Of a DNA stretch of 53,428 bases, positions 42,515 to 51,700 are shown piece by piece. How positions within the stretch are numbered: the stretch's first letter is position 1; each line of letters starts with the position of its first letter. The stretch lies in contig JAALOD010000006.1 in the NCBI GenBank assembly GCA_013372845.1, positions 9,630-63,057 of the forward strand, written 5' to 3'. The position numbers and the translations under genes are program-made. This DNA comes from Candidatus Udaeobacter sp. Lineage in GTDB: Bacteria; Verrucomicrobiota; Verrucomicrobiia; Chthoniobacterales; UBA10450. The notes under the pieces were generated by a model, which worked only from the letters and a program-made list of their open reading frames with translations, had not been told where the DNA came from and did not search any database.

Positions 42515-43869
42515 TATTTCTTTCCCGGCCAGCGCAAGACGACAACTTCTTCCCGAAGTTGCTCGCGGGTCGCGGTCGCGAGTCGAGTCCGGAACAGATC
42601 GATTCCGATGATTTCGTAGCCGAGCGATTGAGCAATGGACGCAAGTAGCTGACCAGTGCGAATCATGATTCGGAGATACGATGCTTGATCGCCAGCCACG
42701 TACGCCAGCTGCGCATTGGGCCGCAGCACTCGCCGTAATTCCGCGAAGTGGCGAGCCATTCCACCGAAATACAGTTTGGTTACCTTTGCATAAAGACGTT
42801 CGAAGCCGCTCGTTTTGCCAAGTTCGATCCGCCGCGCCTCAATCGCGTCGGCAATACGCTGAATCTCCGCATGATCTTCAACTAACTCATGATCAGAATC
42901 GCCCTTATAGACGCCGCGCGTATTTGATCGAATCATCGTTCGTTTGAGGGCTTGCAGTTCTTTTTTGGAAGTGATGAATCCAAGCAAAACTGTTTCGAGT
43001 CTTGTCGTGCGCGTATAATCTTTCTCGTTCGGATAAGGCGGCGATGTGATTACTATGTCGATCGATTCAGGCCGAACGAGCTTTGCGATCTCCCGCGAAT
43101 CCGCGTGATGCACTCTAGCCGGGACGGACGCCAACTGCTTCAGACGGCGTAAATCGTCGGCCATTTCCTGAACAAGAGTAAGCCATCTCGAAACCACCGG
43201 CGCGTCGGCCTTTGGTGGCCCGACGCCGACCTCTGGACCGAACTCGAGATTACCGACGGTTGTGACAAGGGCCTTGGCAAGTGCGAGCAACTGATGCGAG
43301 CGACAAGTCTCAATTCCTTTGGAGCGAATCACATCACGCAACACGAGAGCTTTGTGAAGAGGCAGCGGACTGATTGAATTTGTCAGTAGCAACTTCTGAA
43401 TCTCAGGTGAAAGCGTCCGCAATTTACCCCGATCCGGCATTTCGGTGATTAACAAAGGCATTGGATCATCAATGATCCCATTCGCTTCCAATTCGGATAT
43501 CGCCGCCGCTGCGACGCGCCGCGAGGAATCTAAAAGTTCTTCAGGGTCGAGATTCCAATCCGCCTTTGTTGAGCTCGCGAAGTGTGCCATTGGATGAGCT
43601 TCGACTCCGACGCTTTGGATCCCAAGTTTCTTGCACTCGACAATCGTAGTTCCAGTCCCGCAAAACGGATCAAGCACACGCTTTTGCGATGAGGCTCCGA
43701 ATTGCGCTAGATAATCCCGCACGAGGTGTGGCGGATAGGAAAGTACAAAGCGATACCAATCATGTGCACCGCGGTCGTCACTGCCAAGTCTATTCGCGTC
43801 TGCGAAAATTCTCCGACGAGCCGTCGCCGGGTTGCTTGTCGGTTCTAGTGTCAGCGGGCTATTTGTCAT
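42514..43869 (-). CDS. DNA methyltransferase (N4-cytosine or N6-adenine) of a type II R-M system
   Basis: An amino-methyltransferase of 451 residues from ATG 43869 (the ORF track's TTG at 43902 adds 11 residues). SAM motif I is VLDPFCGTGTTIVECKKLG near residue 67; the catalytic motif IV is IVITSPPYPNEKDYTR near residue 275. About 200 residues, with no SAM-fold motif I can recognise, lie between them, so the target-recognition part probably sits between motifs I and IV (alpha-like order). SPPY is more usual in N4-cytosine enzymes, but this is not decisive. The nuclease gene follows with a 1-bp overlap. A 38-codon basic ORF lies 119 bp upstream. Confidence 0.85.
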   Translation of the reverse strand: MTNSPLTLEPTSNPATARRRIFADANRLGSDDRGAHDWYRFVLSYPPHLVRDYLAQFGASSQKRVLDPFCGTGTTIVECKKLGIQSVGVEAHPMAHFASSTKADWNLDPEELLDSSRRVAAAAISELEANGIIDDPMPLLITEMPDRGKLRTLSPEIQKLLLTNSISPLPLHKALVLRDVIRSKGIETCRSHQLLALAKALVTTVGNLEFGPEVGVGPPKADAPVVSRWLTLVQEMADDLRRLKQLASVPARVHHADSREIAKLVRPESIDIVITSPPYPNEKDYTRTTRLETVLLGFITSKKELQALKRTMIRSNTRGVYKGDSDHELVEDHAEIQRIADAIEARRIELGKTSGFERLYAKVTKLYFGGMARHFAELRRVLRPNAQLAYVAGDQASYLRIMIRTGQLLASIAQSLGYEIIGIDLFRTRLATATREQLREEVVVLRWPGKK

Positions 43870-43988
43870 TCGAAGCCATTGTCTAGCAGACGTCCGATCC
43901 AATACGAGGCGAAATTCAGGCTGTATCCCCCATGAAGGAACTGCGCAAGCGCATGGATGTGCCTGCGCAGGTGCTCTGGAAGACGACG

Positions 43989-44105
43989 CTAACAGCGTCC
44001 TTTCTTTACACGCTGAACTTCAATCGTACGTTTGTGCTTTTTAGCATAGCCCTTTGGCACGAAACGCCCGGTAACCGAACTTCGCGCTACCTTTCGCTTT
44101 CCCAT
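43989..44105 (-). CDS. Small basic protein of 38 residues, missed by the ORF track
   Basis: ATG 44105-44103 to TAG 43991-43989. A purine-rich AAAGGGAAA lies just before the start, a good ribosome-binding site. About 14 of 38 residues are Lys or Arg with a single Glu. The core SSVTGRFVPKGYAKKHKRT resembles a recurrent type of very short bacterial proteins with an 'S.VTGRFV.K..AK.HP.TT' pattern whose function is unknown to me. It lies between nrdJ (64 bp) and the DNA methyltransferase (119 bp) on the same strand. DNA or RNA binding is suggested by charge only. Confidence 0.6.
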   Translation of the reverse strand: MGKRKVARSSVTGRFVPKGYAKKHKRTIEVQRVKKGRC

Positions 44106-44169
44106 TGATTTCCCTTTCTAACTTGCGCGCACACCGCAGCGATTCGCCGCGATGACCGCGATGAAATCT

Positions 44170-47100
44170 TCAGCTGCAGCCCTGACTCGTGCCGCACTCG
44201 GTGCAAACGCCGCAAGCGCCAGCGCGGATCACCTTGTCGCTGCCGCAAACCGAACAGGTGATTCCCATAAACACGCTGCCAAGCGCGACTGTTACCCGGT
44301 CGGCGTGACCATTGCCGTTCCCGTTCTGTCGGCCAGATTCGGAATCGCCGGGCGGATGGTTTGTGATTACGTCAATCACTTCTTTCTCGGCAGTCCGCGC
44401 CAAATCCGAGACTGGCCGGTTCACAGCCTTTTTCTCGATCTCCGCAATTTCCTTCAGCGGCAGATCGGGCTGGCCTCGGCTGGGCGAAGTCGCTTCCTTG
44501 TAGCCTTTGATGAACTGGCAGCCCAGCCAGCGAAATACGTAATCAGTGATGCTGGTAGCGTGCCGGATATCAGGGTTCTTTGTGAAACCGCTGGGCTCAA
44601 ACCGCTGGTAAGCAAACTTCTTCACCAGGCTTTCGAGCGGCACGCCGTACTGGAGAGCGATGGACGTGAGCGTGCCGACTGTGTCCATCAGCCCGCCGAT
44701 GGTGCTGCCTTCTTTGGACATGGTGATGAAAAGCTCGCCTGGCTGACCGTCCGCGTAGAGGCCGACAGTGATATAACCTTCGTGACCGGCAATCTCGAAC
44801 TTGTGGGTGAGCGACATGCGGGTGTCGGTCATGCGGTGGCGCACCGGTTGATCGACCAGGCCGCGCAACGACGCCACTTCCTGTTCCAGTTCGAGAATGC
44901 GTTTCTGAAGATCTTCTGTCCCCGGAACATCAGGAATGCCGCCGTCAGCGCCAGCGGCTACAGTGCCCATGTCTTTCGTCTTTCGGGTGTTCAGCGGCGC
45001 GGATCGCTTCGAGCCCTCTCGGTAAATCGCCACCGATTTCAAGCCGAGCCGCCATCCTTCGACGTAGGTGGTCATGATATCATCCACTGTGGCGGCTTCC
45101 GGCATGTTGACCGTCTTAGAAATTGCGCCACTAAGGAATGGCTGCGCTGCGGCCATCATTCGCAGGTGCGCCATATAATTGAGACTGCGCTCACCTTTGA
45201 ACGGCTTGAACGCGCAATCGAAAACGGGCAAGTGCTCCGGCTTTAATCCGGATGAGATTGTCGATCCATCCGTATCGGTGACGTCCTCGATGGTGTCGAA
45301 AGCGTCAATGTGCGCGACGATGCGCTCGATCTCGTCGGAATTGTAACCCAGTTTCTCCAGCGCGGGTTTGATCGTTTGGTTAACAATTTTCAGCATTCCG
45401 CCGCCCGCAAGCAGTTTGTATTTCACCAGCGCGATGTCCGGTTCAATTCCTGTCGTGTCGCAATCCATCAGGAAACTGATCGTGCCCGTTGGCGCGAGCA
45501 CGGTGACTTGCGCGTTTCGATAACCGTAACGCTTTCCAAGTTCCGCCGCGCTGTCCCAAACTTTCGCAGCCTCTTCTTTCAAATGTGCGAATTCCTTCGC
45601 ATCTGAGATTTCGCGCACCGCGTCCCGATGCAATTCAATCACTTCCAGCATCGGTGCGACGTTGTCCTTGGCGACCGGTTTCGGCACGCCGCTGGCGCGT
45701 GCGTCTCGATAACCCGGAAACGGCCCGATCGCCCGCGCCAATCGTGCGCTTTGTTCGTAAGCTTCGCCTGTCATGATCGCTGTGATCGCGCCACAGAGTG
45801 CCCGGCCTTCGACACTATCGTAGCCAAAACCGTAGCTCATGATGAGCGACCCAAGGTTGGCGTAGCCGAGTCCAAGTGTGCGGAAAACATGCGAGTTCTC
45901 CGCGATTTCTTTGATCGGATAACTCGCGTTATCGACAATGATTTCCTGTGCCGTGATGAAAACGCGCACCGCCGCTTTGAATCGTTCGACATCAAAGTCG
46001 CCCTCCGGCGTCTTAAATTTCATCAAATTCAGCGAAGCCAGATTGCACGCCGTGTTATCGAGGAACAGATATTCCGAGCACGGGTTCGTTGAATTTTGAC
46101 GGCCCGTGCCTTTGCACGTGTGCCATTTGTGGATCGTGGAATCGAACTGCATTCCAGGATCGCCGCAGATGTATGTGCCTTCGGCGATCTTGCGAAGCAG
46201 CGTGCGCGCCTCTTTGCGTTCGCACGGTTTGCGGTCCGTAACGCGGCGCGTCCACCACTCACGGCCTTCCAGCGCCCCTTCCATGAATTCGTCGCTTACC
46301 CGCACGCTCACATTTTCGTTCTGATACATGACCGAGCCATACGCATCGCCATTGTAACTGCCATCGTAGCCCTGCTCGATAAGCGCCCACGCCTTCTTTT
46401 CTTCCTTCTGTTTGGCATCGATGAACTCTTCAATGTCTGGGTGCCAATCCTTGAGCGTATTCATCTTCGCGGCGCGCCGGGTTTTGCCGCCGCTCTTCAC
46501 CACGTTCGCAACCTGGTCGTAAACTTTCAGAAACGAGAGCGGCCCGCTGGGTTTGCCACCGCCACTCAATTTTTCTCTTGTTGACCTGAGCGAAGAAAGA
46601 TCGGTGCCGGTACCGCTGCCATACTTGAAGAGCATCGCTTCACTGGTCGCCAGCCGCATGATGTCTTCCATCGTGTCCTCCACACTCTGGATGAAACACG
46701 CGCTTCCCTGCGGATACTCGTACTGCGACGCGGCTCGCTCCGCTTTGCCGGTCTCCCGGTTGTAGAAATAATTGCCCGCGCCAGCGCCTTTGCCCACGCC
46801 ATATTGGTGATACAAGCCGACGTTGAACCAGACCGGCGAATTGAACGCGCCGTACTGGTTCAAGCACAGCCAGGTCAGTTCATCGTAAAAAACTTCCGCA
46901 GCTTCCGCATCCGCGAAGTAGCCGTCCGCCAGTCCCCAGTCGGCAATCGTGCGCGTGACGCGGTGAATCAGCTGCCGCACCGAAGTTTCTCGTCCGCCCT
47001 TATATGGATCGGTGCCGTTCGCGATGTCGCCGTAAAAATATTTCGAGACAGCTATTTTGGTCGCCAGCGCGCTCCAGCTTTTCGGGACTTCGATGTCCTC

Positions 47101-47316
47101 CTGCTTAAAGATGACTTTGCCACTGTCATCGGTGATTTCGGCGGTGCGCCGTTCCCATTCAACCTGATCAAATGGGGCAACAGCGGCATCGCTGAACACG
47201 CGCTCAAGACGCAGGCCGGTCTTTTTCTTTTTGTCGGCCTTGTTTCTTCGGCGCACAGCCGGTTCACGTGGTCCTTTAAGCGAGGCGGGCGGAATTCCGG
47301 GTTTTAGTTGAATCAT
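44170..47316 (-). CDS. nrdJ: Vitamin B12-dependent (class II) ribonucleoside-diphosphate reductase
   Basis: A 1048-residue adenosylcobalamin-dependent ribonucleotide reductase, which makes deoxyribonucleotides without oxygen. Seen in order: an N-terminal Lys/Arg-rich segment; YFADAEAAEVFYDELTW; GSACFIQSVEDTMEDIMRLA with the substrate-site Cys; the radical-site block STNPCSEYLFLDNTACNLASLNL (NxCxE); LAPTGTISFLMDCDTTGIEPD; then a C-terminal TSCD-like domain and a final zinc ribbon CSVCGSDKVIRAGACGVCTECG that includes the redox Cys pair. Length is typical for NrdJ of this type. The 5' region bears direct repeats (next entry). Confidence 0.95.
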   Translation of the reverse strand: MIQLKPGIPPASLKGPREPAVRRRNKADKKKKTGLRLERVFSDAAVAPFDQVEWERRTAEITDDSGKVIFKQEDIEVPKSWSALATKIAVSKYFYGDIANGTDPYKGGRETSVRQLIHRVTRTIADWGLADGYFADAEAAEVFYDELTWLCLNQYGAFNSPVWFNVGLYHQYGVGKGAGAGNYFYNRETGKAERAASQYEYPQGSACFIQSVEDTMEDIMRLATSEAMLFKYGSGTGTDLSSLRSTREKLSGGGKPSGPLSFLKVYDQVANVVKSGGKTRRAAKMNTLKDWHPDIEEFIDAKQKEEKKAWALIEQGYDGSYNGDAYGSVMYQNENVSVRVSDEFMEGALEGREWWTRRVTDRKPCERKEARTLLRKIAEGTYICGDPGMQFDSTIHKWHTCKGTGRQNSTNPCSEYLFLDNTACNLASLNLMKFKTPEGDFDVERFKAAVRVFITAQEIIVDNASYPIKEIAENSHVFRTLGLGYANLGSLIMSYGFGYDSVEGRALCGAITAIMTGEAYEQSARLARAIGPFPGYRDARASGVPKPVAKDNVAPMLEVIELHRDAVREISDAKEFAHLKEEAAKVWDSAAELGKRYGYRNAQVTVLAPTGTISFLMDCDTTGIEPDIALVKYKLLAGGGMLKIVNQTIKPALEKLGYNSDEIERIVAHIDAFDTIEDVTDTDGSTISSGLKPEHLPVFDCAFKPFKGERSLNYMAHLRMMAAAQPFLSGAISKTVNMPEAATVDDIMTTYVEGWRLGLKSVAIYREGSKRSAPLNTRKTKDMGTVAAGADGGIPDVPGTEDLQKRILELEQEVASLRGLVDQPVRHRMTDTRMSLTHKFEIAGHEGYITVGLYADGQPGELFITMSKEGSTIGGLMDTVGTLTSIALQYGVPLESLVKKFAYQRFEPSGFTKNPDIRHATSITDYVFRWLGCQFIKGYKEATSPSRGQPDLPLKEIAEIEKKAVNRPVSDLARTAEKEVIDVITNHPPGDSESGRQNGNGNGHADRVTVALGSVFMGITCSVCGSDKVIRAGACGVCTECGTSQGCS

Positions 47317-47357
47317 GGCGATGAGGGAGGGTTGAAGTTTTCAATAATGTGCGAATA

Positions 47358-47406
47358 CTTGTGAACAGCGGCGCAAACAACTTGTGAATCCTGGTGAACA
47401 ACAAGT
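47358..47406. promoter_or_regulatory. nrdJ: Direct-repeat array upstream of nrdJ
   Basis: ACTTGTGAA occurs at 47358-47366 and 47380-47388, exactly 22 bp apart (about two helical turns). A third related unit, GGTGAACAACAAGT, follows at 47393. It lies 40-90 bp upstream of the nrdJ ATG on the minus strand. The spacing suits a protein bound to one face of DNA. It does not match the NrdR consensus (ACACTATATATAGTGT type) closely, nor a cobalamin riboswitch. The regulator is unknown. Confidence 0.45.
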
Positions 47407-47491
47407 AATAGCGTTGGCTGTCCTTGGGACATACAATATGCAGCCCTCCGTTCAGGCATGGCAAGCCTAAAATTGTGACATTTTTCGGTCC

Positions 47492-48397
47492 CTAGGCGGC
47501 CGATTCGCCGTGATCGACCGCCGCCTTCGCCAGAGCCTCGATGTAGCGCTCGTCGGTCCCACAACAGCCACCCAGAATAGCGAGATTGAACTCCCGCGCG
47601 CATCTCAATTCGTCTCGAGCCCAAATCTGGACATCGGTCGCAGCCAGATGGTTCAGTTTGTCGAGATCCTCGGTCGCAAGGGGTGAAGCGTTCGCTTTTA
47701 ATCCCCGAACGCGTTTAACGAGAGCGGACTGGGCAGCGCACAAAGCCTGCAGCGCTGTTTGGGCGTGTGTAGGATAAACGCAACCGATCATATAGTGACG
47801 CGGAGGTGGCGAGATCTCGGCATCGATGCGGGCAATCGCGTCTGCGAGTGGTGTCCCGTCGAGCATTGTGCCGTTCGGGTGCAGCGTCGGCGCCAATGCA
47901 TATGGGCGACCGGTTTCCGCCATGGTACGCGCAACGCCAGACAGTTCCGAGAATGCCGGAAAGGTTGGAGCGTAGAGAAGATCGACATCGAGTCCCGCAA
48001 GGACACCGGCTTGGTCGCGATGATAAACAAAGGCAGCGTCGGCGCTGAGCGCTTCGTCAGTCGCGTAGCCATCTGACGCCGGTCCGATTACCCCGGCGAG
48101 GATGATCTGCGCGTCGGCGAACTGCTGCCCAACGGCACGCAGCAATTCCACCGCAGCGGCGTTCACGCTCCCAACATCCTTTGTCCATCTACGGCTGGCG
48201 CGCCAGGTGGGCGTCCCAAGCTGGATCGGCAAGCCATATCGAACTGCTACTTGAGCATAACTCTGGTAAATGCGCTGGAGAATATCGCGGCCCGCTTCGT
48301 CTGCGAGCAACTGGTAGGCCTCGAAGTCGCCAATCGGGCGTTTGAATTCATAAATGATCCGCGTCTCGATTCCGCCATCAGTGAGTGTAACATCCAT
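47492..48397 (-). CDS. Homocysteine S-methyltransferase family protein
   Basis: A 301-residue TIM-barrel enzyme of the zinc-dependent Hcy-methyltransferase family. It starts VTLTDGGIETRIIY, has a Cys in YMIGCVYPTH, and the paired zinc Cys in AILGGCCGTDERYIEAL. Such enzymes transfer methyl from S-methylmethionine or betaine-like donors to homocysteine; the donor is not known here. MDVTLTDGG at 48397 matches the family N-terminus better than the ORF start 48442. It precedes nrdJ by 175 bp on the same strand. Confidence 0.88.
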   Translation of the reverse strand: MDVTLTDGGIETRIIYEFKRPIGDFEAYQLLADEAGRDILQRIYQSYAQVAVRYGLPIQLGTPTWRASRRWTKDVGSVNAAAVELLRAVGQQFADAQIILAGVIGPASDGYATDEALSADAAFVYHRDQAGVLAGLDVDLLYAPTFPAFSELSGVARTMAETGRPYALAPTLHPNGTMLDGTPLADAIARIDAEISPPPRHYMIGCVYPTHAQTALQALCAAQSALVKRVRGLKANASPLATEDLDKLNHLAATDVQIWARDELRCAREFNLAILGGCCGTDERYIEALAKAAVDHGESAA

Positions 48398-48495
48398 CGC
48401 GCCATTGAAGGCTCGCGTGCCCCTTCGCCTTTGCAAACACACGGCGGGCCCGAAAATTGCGGATCCTGAAATAAGATTGACAATATCGAGCGACT

Positions 48496-48581
48496 GGAAG
48501 GGTGGCTGAGTCCGGTTTAAGGCACTCGACTCGAAATCGAGCGTGGGAAACCCACCGTGGGTTCGAATCCCACCCCTTCCG
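48496..48581 (+). tRNA. tRNA-Ser (anticodon CGA)
   Basis: An 86-nt class II tRNA. The acceptor stem GGAAGGG pairs with CCCTTCC plus discriminator G; the anticodon arm CTCGA-CTCGAAA-TCGAG gives anticodon CGA; a long variable arm (GTGGGAAACCCAC) is typical of Ser; the T arm has GTTCGAATC. No CCA is encoded. It decodes UCG. Confidence 0.96.
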
Positions 48582-48742
48582 TTTTAAAGAAGACTTTGGG
48601 CCAAAGGCACTACTTTTTATTTAGACAAGATCGGTAATCAGCGGCGTCCCCATTATATAATCGTCTGAATGCCGACTATTGAATGAAATCGGAGTTGCAT
48701 CCCGTTTGTTCGACGGCAGTTTCCTCACTTCATGTCTTTTCT

Positions 48743-51700
48743 ATGAACATATTCTCTCGGCTTTTTGTTTTTTTGTGTTTAACCGCGATCTGTCTGATTT
48801 CGATCACAACCGTCTCGGCGCAGAAATTGCCCGACACGACCCGGCTGCTCCGTTTTCCAGCGACGAATGGAACGCAGATCGTCTTCTGTTACGCGGGTGA
48901 GATTTACACAGTCGGCAAAGACGGCGGCATTGCGCGACGCCTGACCAGCGGTCCAGGCTACAGCTCCTTCCCGCGTTTCTCGCCAGATGGGAAACAGATC
49001 GCCTTCACTTCGCAATACGATGGAAACACGGAAATTTACGTCATGCCAGCGGAGGGCGGAGTACCGAAACGCCTGACGACCTCGGCCACACTCGGGCGGG
49101 ACGACATTTCCGACCGCATGGGCCCCAACAACCTCGTGATGGCGTGGGAAAACACGAAGCCACTGGTCGTCTTCCGTTCGCGCATGAAGTCGTTCAACGA
49201 TTTCATCGGCTCGCTGTTTGCCGTCGGGCTGAACGCAGAATTACCCCAGCAATTGCCAGTGCCGCGCGGCGGTTTCGTTTCGTTTTCGCCGGACGATTCC
49301 AAGATGGCTTATAACCAGGTGTTCCGGGAGTTCCGCACCTGGAAACATTATCGTGGCGGCATGGCGGACGATGTTTGGATTTACGATTTCAAAACCGGCG
49401 CCACCGAAAATCTGACGAACAACCCCGCGCAGGACATCTGCCCGATGTGGGGACCGGACAACAAGATCTATTTCACCTCGGATCGCGACAACCGCATGAA
49501 TTTGTTCGTTATCGACCTCGCGACGAAGGAAACCAAGCAACTCACACACTTTACGGACTACGACATCAAGTTTCCGTCGATCGGCAAAGACTCGATCGTG
49601 TTCGAGCAAGCGGGATACATCTGGCGCTACGATCTCGCGAACGGTCAGGCAACGCCGGTGCCTATCGAAATCAAGGAAGATTTTGCTATTGGCCGCGGCG
49701 CGCTGGTCGATGCCGCCAAACATATCGAATCGGTGAACCTCGCGCCGGATGGAGAGCGTTCCATCACAGTAGCGCGCGGCGATCTTTTTTCCGTGCCGGC
49801 AAAGAACGGAACGCCGCGTAACCTGACGAAGACTTCAGGCGCGCATGAGCGCGACGCGGTTTGGTCGCCGGACGGAAAATGGATCGCCTATAACTCGGAC
49901 GTCACGGGCGAGAACGAACTTTACGTCCGCTCACAAGATGGCAAAGGCGAGCCACAACAAATCACGAGCGGCGCCGACACCTATTACTATGCACCGAAAT
50001 GGTCGCCCGACAGCAAGAAGCTGCTCTGGAGCGACCGGCTGCAACGATTGCGTTATGTCGATGTTGCAACCAAGGCGGTGACCCTGGTCGATCAAGACAA
50101 ATACGGCGAGATCCAAGGTTACAACTGGTCGCCGGATAGTCAGTGGATTATCTGGGCGCGCCCGGAAGAGAACGACATGCCTCGTGTCTATCTTTACTCG
50201 CTCGCCAACAAACAGCAGACCGCTGTCACTGATAGTTGGTATGGCTCTGGCGAGGCAGTCTTCAGCGACGATGGGAAATATGTGCTGCTCAGCTCGGCCC
50301 GCGATTTCAAGCCGACGTTTGGCGAAGAAGAATTTGCGAATGTGTATCGCGACATGCAGCGGGTTTATCTCGTCACACTTGCCAAAGAAACTGCGAACCC
50401 CCTCGCCCCGAAGAGCGATGAAGTCGGCAAGGCTGAAGAAAAACGACAAAAGGAAAAAGCGAAGGAAGCCGAAGAAAAAAAACCGGAAGAAAAAGCCACT
50501 GGGAAGAAGCCGGAAGAAAAACCAAAGAAGCCGGTCGTTGTGAAAGTGGATACCGATGGAATCCAGAACCGGATCCTTGGGTTGGAAATTACACCGGGAA
50601 ATTATCGCAACATCCGAATGCTGGATGACGGGCGGATCTTTTATCTGCGCCGCACAGCGGCTGACGACGTCGGCGAAGATGACCAAGAAGGATTCCCCGA
50701 AAGAGACAGGAAATCGCACCTTTGCGTTTACAACGTGGACGATCGCAAAGAGACCGTCCTGGGCGACGCGAACAATTACCAAATCACGTTCGACGGCAAA
50801 AAGATGCTGGTGAAGATCAAAAAAGATTACGCCATCATCGATGTGCCAAAGGACAAGCTCGAGACCAAGGATCGCGAGCACAAGATCGCGGGTCTTGACA
50901 CGCAGTTGGATCGACACGCCGAGTGGAACCAAATCTACTTCGAATGCTGGCGACAAATGCGCGATTTTTTCTTTTCACCCACGATGAACGGCGTCGATTG
51001 GAAGGCGATGCGAGATAAATACGCTGCGTTGCTCCCGTTCGTGAATCATCGCAATGATCTGACCTACTTGTTAGGTGAGCTCATTGGCGAGTTGAACAAC
51101 GGCCATACCTACGTCGGCGGCGGTGAGCGTCCCGACAGTCCACGCATCAAGCTTGGTCTGCTTGGCGCGGAGTTTTCTCGCGACCCGGCCACGCGCGCTT
51201 ATCGCATCGAACGCATTTTGCCTGGCGAAAATTGGGACAAGAAAACCCGCTCGCCGCTCACAGATGTCGGCGTGGACGTGAAACCCGGCGATTATATTCT
51301 AGCGATCAACAACACCCCGGTATCCACGTTGCCCAATCTTTACGACGCGCTCATTGGCACCGCAGACAAACAAGTGGTCCTGCGCGTGAATTCCAAGCCG
51401 ACTGATGCCGGTGCACGCGACGTGACCGTTGTGCCCACCGGCGATGAAGCGCCGCTTTACTACCTCGATTGGGTGCAAAAGAACATCGATTACGTAAACA
51501 AGAAAACCGGCGGCGAAGTCGGTTATCTGCACATCCCCGACATGGGCCAGCCCGGCTTGAACCAGTTCACCAAGTTTTACTTCCCGCAAATCCGCAAGCA
51601 CGCGCTCATTGTTGATGTTCGCGGCAACGGCGGCGGATTCGTCTCGCCGTTGGTGATCGAGCGGTTGCGGCGCGCGCTGGTGATGGTCGGGATAGCCCGG

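Noticed and set aside
44152-45246. 364-codon plus-strand ORF opposite nrdJ
   Set aside because: Complement of the conserved nrdJ C-terminal half; composition is shadow-like and no family is recognisable.
47317-47491. Possible cobalamin riboswitch before the B12-dependent nrdJ
   Set aside because: The gap is short and I see no B12-box-like conserved core; only direct repeats are evident.
49931-50956. 341-codon minus-strand ORF opposite the tricorn gene (Phe/Leu-rich run)
   Set aside because: The run of F/L residues is the reverse complement of the Lys/Glu linker codons, not a membrane protein.
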